A stretch of DNA of 25,785 nt, from contig CAAGAC010000105.1 in assembly GCA_900767695.1 (NCBI GenBank), positions 1-25,785 on the forward strand, in the 5' to 3' direction. The stretch comes from an uncultured Succinivibrio sp. Its GTDB lineage: Bacteria; Pseudomonadota; Gammaproteobacteria; Enterobacterales; Succinivibrionaceae. Within the stretch, counting starts at the first letter, position 1. The number at the start of each line of letters is the position of its first letter. Made by a program: the position numbers and the translations under genes. The notes beneath the pieces were generated by a model. The model saw only the letters and a program-made list of their open reading frames with translations. It was not told the origin of the DNA and did no database searches. This document shows positions 23,659 through 25,785 of the stretch, in pieces.

Positions 23659-24531
23659 TCAGCCCTTGATCCCAAGGTGGCTCTTCCAGGCGGTGACGGT
23701 GTTCTCCATCAGCGTCGCCACGGTCATCGGGCCGACCCCGCCCGGGACCGGGGTGATGTAGGCGGCGTGCCTTGACGCCTCCTCAAAATCCACGTCGCCG
23801 CAGATATGCCCGTCGGACAGGCGGTTGATGCCGACGTCGATGACGGTGGCGCCGTCCTTGATGAGCTTTCCGTCGAGGAAGCGGGGCTTGCCCACGGCGA
23901 CAACCACGATGTCGGCCGCCCTGATGAGCGCCTTCTGATCCTCAGGTCTTGAGAAGCGGTGGGTAACGGTGACGGTGCAACCAGCGAGCAGCAGCTCGAG
24001 CGCCATCGGGCGGCCGACGATGTTCGAGGCGCCGACCACCACGGCGTTCTGGCCCTTGAGATCATCGCCAAGGGTCTTATGGAGCATGGTCATGATCCCG
24101 TGCGGGGTGCAGGCGCAGATGTAGGGGATGCGCTGCACGAGGCGGCCGACGTTGTAGGGGTGGAAGCCGTCGACGTCCTTTGAGGGATCGATGCGCTGCA
24201 CGACCTCGGACTCGTCAAGCCCGCTGGGAAGCGGGAACTGCACGAGGATCCCGTCGACCTCGGGGTTCTTGTTGAGGCTGTCGATGAGCTCCCTGAGCTC
24301 CTTCTGCGTGGTGGTGGCCGGGATGTTGTGGGAGAAGGCCCTGATCCCGACGTCCTCGCAGGCACGGTGCTTGTTGCGCACGTAGATCTGCGAGGCGGGA
24401 TCATCGCCTGCGAGCACCACCGCAAGCCCGGGAGCGCGGGCGCCCCTGGCGGTAAGGGCCTTCACCTCGTCGCGAAGGCTGGCGCGAAGCTGCGCCGCCA
24501 TCGCCTTGCCGTCAATCAGCTTGGCTGTCAT
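23659..24531 (-). CDS. folD: Bifunctional methylenetetrahydrofolate dehydrogenase/cyclohydrolase FolD
   Basis: FolD oxidises 5,10-methylene-THF and hydrolyses the product to 10-formyl-THF, supplying one-carbon units for purines and fMet in the cytoplasm. The N-terminal catalytic domain has VVLAGDDPASQIYVRNKHRA with the catalytic Lys, and VDGILVQFPLPSGLDE. The NADP-binding domain has VVVGASNIVGRPMALELL, and the end has TPVPGGVGPMTVATLMENT. Two ATGs lie six bases apart (24537 and 24531); I chose the second because AAAAGGAG is 8 bases before it and only 2 before the first, and it gives the usual start MTAKLIDGK. The product is 290 residues, normal for the family. It starts 24 bases after the TSUP gene, so the two are likely co-transcribed. 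Confidence 0.96.
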   Translation of the reverse strand: MTAKLIDGKAMAAQLRASLRDEVKALTARGARAPGLAVVLAGDDPASQIYVRNKHRACEDVGIRAFSHNIPATTTQKELRELIDSLNKNPEVDGILVQFPLPSGLDESEVVQRIDPSKDVDGFHPYNVGRLVQRIPYICACTPHGIMTMLHKTLGDDLKGQNAVVVGASNIVGRPMALELLLAGCTVTVTHRFSRPEDQKALIRAADIVVVAVGKPRFLDGKLIKDGATVIDVGINRLSDGHICGDVDFEEASRHAAYITPVPGGVGPMTVATLMENTVTAWKSHLGIKG

Positions 24532-24555
24532 ATGCATCTCTCCTTTTAAATTCCC

Positions 24556-25401
24556 TTAGTCGAACAGGCCGCTTGCGAGCATGCGGATGCTGATGACTAG
24601 CAGCATCACCGCGAAGATCCGCTTGAGCGTCACCGGCTTGATGTTCTTGCCGATGGAGACGCCAAGCGGTGCCGAGAATATAGAGACTCCCACCACGCAG
24701 ATGGCCGCGAGCACGTTGACAAGGCCAATCGTGCCAACCGGGGCGTGAGCCGGGGTTGAATGCAGGTTCATGAGAATCATGAGCAGGGCGCCTGGCACGC
24801 ACACGAAGAGCGAGACTGCCGAAGATGTGCCGATCGACTTGTGCGGGGGCACCGAGCAGGCATTCAGGATTGGCACCGTGAGCGTGCCGCCGCCGATGCC
24901 GAGCATCGAGGAGAAGCAGGCGATTGAGAATGCTATGCACTGCTGGAAGCCACTGCGCGGGAGCGAGGGGAAGGCGGGCTTGGCCTTGGCGTGGAGCAGG
25001 GTGTTGACGCTGTTGCAGATCATCACGGTGCCAAAGAGCGCTGCTAGCCACTTGCCGCCCCAGAACTTCGAGATCACCGTGCCGGCTGCAACCCCGATGA
25101 GCATCGCGACGGCCCAGGACCTGACTATGGACACGTCCATGTTGCCGCGGCGGTACTGGGAGCGCGCGGCGGAGATCGAGGTCGGGATCATGCACAGGAG
25201 CGAGGTGCCGGTTGCAACGATCATCGCGGTGTCTGGCGGCACGTTGAAGAAGTAGTAGAAGATGAGGTAGAAGCACGGCACGAAGATCACGCCGCCGCCG
25301 ATGCCGAGCAGGCCTGCGAGGAAGCCTGCGAAGAGTCCGCACAGGAGCAGCACGACCAATGTCACTGCCAGCTCGCCGGCGGTCAAGCCGAATAGAACCA
25401 T
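24556..25401 (-). CDS. TSUP-family (TauE/SafE) anion exporter/permease
   Basis: A polytopic membrane protein of the TSUP family, whose members move sulfite, sulfonates or other small organic anions. The substrate cannot be read from sequence. The family's internal repeat is clear: AGLLGIGGGVIFVPC in the first half and SSMLGIGGGTLTVPIL in the second, with about eight hydrophobic segments. The start at 25401 (281 residues) fits the family; an open frame to 25569 would add a Pro/Arg-rich, non-membrane leader. There is no Shine-Dalgarno sequence at the chosen ATG. Instead an 18-base perfect palindrome ends 4 bases before it, so initiation may be structure-controlled. A GTG or TTG alternative is not available nearby. 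folD follows 24 bases downstream. Confidence 0.85.
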   Translation of the reverse strand: MVLFGLTAGELAVTLVVLLLCGLFAGFLAGLLGIGGGVIFVPCFYLIFYYFFNVPPDTAMIVATGTSLLCMIPTSISAARSQYRRGNMDVSIVRSWAVAMLIGVAAGTVISKFWGGKWLAALFGTVMICNSVNTLLHAKAKPAFPSLPRSGFQQCIAFSIACFSSMLGIGGGTLTVPILNACSVPPHKSIGTSSAVSLFVCVPGALLMILMNLHSTPAHAPVGTIGLVNVLAAICVVGVSIFSAPLGVSIGKNIKPVTLKRIFAVMLLVISIRMLASGLFD

Positions 25402-25405
25402 AGAC

Positions 25406-25512
25406 TGCGGCGCATGCGCCGCAACTGTCCCATGCGGCGACGCCCCGTCTCCAACTAGACAAGGTGTTTGCGCGGGGCTCTCGCCCCGGAACCTGCCGCG
25501 TGATGCGCGGCA
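25406..25512 (-). promoter_or_regulatory. Highly structured leader of the TSUP-folD operon
   Basis: Three stems are visible on the minus strand: TGCCGCG/CGCGGCA (25494-25512), CGGGGC-GAGA-GCCCCG with a GNRA-type tetraloop (about 25473-25488), and the 18-base palindrome TGCGGCGCATGCGCCGCA (25406-25423). The left arm of the last can also pair with CGCCGCA upstream (about 25433-25439), so two exclusive foldings are possible. Confidence 0.5.
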
Positions 25513-25517
25513 CGGGA

Positions 25518-25526
25518 ATTGTAGCA
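25518..25526 (-). promoter_or_regulatory. Extended -10 promoter of the TSUP-folD operon
   Basis: TGCTACAAT on the minus strand, a TGn motif plus a five-of-six -10 box; no good -35. The predicted start, about 25511, coincides with the first stem of the leader. Confidence 0.5.
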
Positions 25527-25636
25527 GACGCGGGCTTTGGCGGCGGAAAAGCCTTTGGCGCCAGGCCATGTGAGGGCAGTGGAGGGCGCGCGGAGAGGGC
25601 GGTTAAGGGGGCTTTTTGAAAAAGTTAAAAATGTTG

Positions 25637-25665
25637 TTGACTAGGGCGGGGGCTTTCATTAGTAT
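25637..25665 (+). promoter_or_regulatory. tRNA promoter with AT-rich upstream tract
   Basis: TTGACT (25637-25642) and TAGTAT (25660-25665) with 17 bases between. An A/T-rich tract directly upstream (25611-25635) could act as an UP element, as is common for tRNA promoters. Confidence 0.6.
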
Positions 25666-25684
25666 ATGCACTCGTTAATTCATT

Positions 25685-25761
25685 CGGTGATTAGCGCAGT
25701 CTGGTAGCGCATCTCGTTCGGGTCGAGGGGGTCGGAGGTTCGAATCCTCTATCACCGACCA
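25685..25761 (+). tRNA. tRNA-Pro, anticodon CGG
   Basis: A complete 77-base tRNA with encoded CCA. The acceptor stem CGGTGAT pairs with ATCACCG, the D-loop contains AGTCTGGTAGCGC, the anticodon loop is TTCGGGT with CGG, and the T-arm is GGAGGTTCGAATCCTC. It closely matches E. coli tRNA-Pro(CGG). It begins about 19 bases after the -10 box. Confidence 0.96.
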
Positions 25762-25765
25762 ATGA

Positions 25766-25785
25766 GCGTCCTTAGCTCAGTTGGA
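25766..25785 (+). tRNA. Start of a second tRNA, cut by window end
   Basis: Begins 4 bases after tRNA-Pro and reads an acceptor half plus TAGCTCAGTTGGA, the canonical D-arm. The first bases resemble tRNA-Arg(TCT) of E. coli, but the anticodon is outside the window, so the identity is a guess. Confidence 0.75.

Noticed and set aside
25402..25569. Upstream extension of the TSUP gene to 25569
   Set aside because: The added residues are Arg/Pro-rich and non-membrane, and the region contains the likely promoter and leader stems.
25600..25785. Attachment site or integrated element at the tRNA genes
   Set aside because: No integrase gene and no duplicated tRNA 3' end in the window; the tRNAs look like an ordinary cluster.

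Overview
The window is GC-rich bacterial chromosome from a gammaproteobacterium. The evidence is the mrdA-rodA-mltB-rlpA-dacA-ybeD gene order, an AlaA with the enterobacterial layout, FabV, and a tRNA-Pro(CGG) close to that of E. coli. Degenerate AAA-ATPase-like/PD-(D/E)XK genes and a TM2 protein would fit an anaerobic relative such as Succinivibrionaceae, but that placement is a weak inference. Almost everything is on the minus strand; only the TM2 gene, fabV, the tRNAs and one small possible gene are on the plus strand.

Reading leftward along the minus strand from 14.8 kb: an RNA cytosine methyltransferase (RsmB/NOP family) with an unusual RG-rich N-terminal domain. Next comes a 950-base spacer with two matching palindromes, then the cell-elongation block: PBP2 (mrdA), RodA, MltB, RlpA, PBP5 (dacA), YbeD, a SanA/DUF218 protein and an acyltransferase. 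Together these genes polymerise, trim and cleave side-wall peptidoglycan. The gene order is conserved, but the spacers are unusually long (190 to 990 bases). They contain perfect hairpins and long stretches whose transcript has no U at all. lipB/lipA are not found after ybeD, nor rlmH/rsfS before mrdA. The acyltransferase at the end is strongly AT-rich (likely acquired) and contains a G9 tract inside its coding frame, the hallmark of a phase-variable gene.

From 15.0 to 18.5 kb lie a DUF4357 protein with a predicted leaderless mRNA, the alanine aminotransferase alaA with its own promoter and terminator, and PBP4 (dacB), whose transcript is predicted to begin with a stem-loop. From 18.8 to 20.55 kb is a broken AAA-ATPase-like/PD-(D/E)XK gene, followed by an AT-rich scar and a headless open frame. 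TM2 and fabV (enoyl-ACP reductase) follow on the plus strand. An 850-base region without a convincing gene separates them from folD. folD sits behind a TSUP-family (TauE/SafE) transporter gene with a highly structured leader. The window ends in tRNA-Pro(CGG) and the first 20 bases of another tRNA.

A recurring regulatory theme is an extended -10 promoter (TGnTAnAAT) or good -10 box placed so that the predicted RNA 5' end falls at or next to a GC-rich stem-loop (mrdA, dacB, TSUP, perhaps mltB and fabV).
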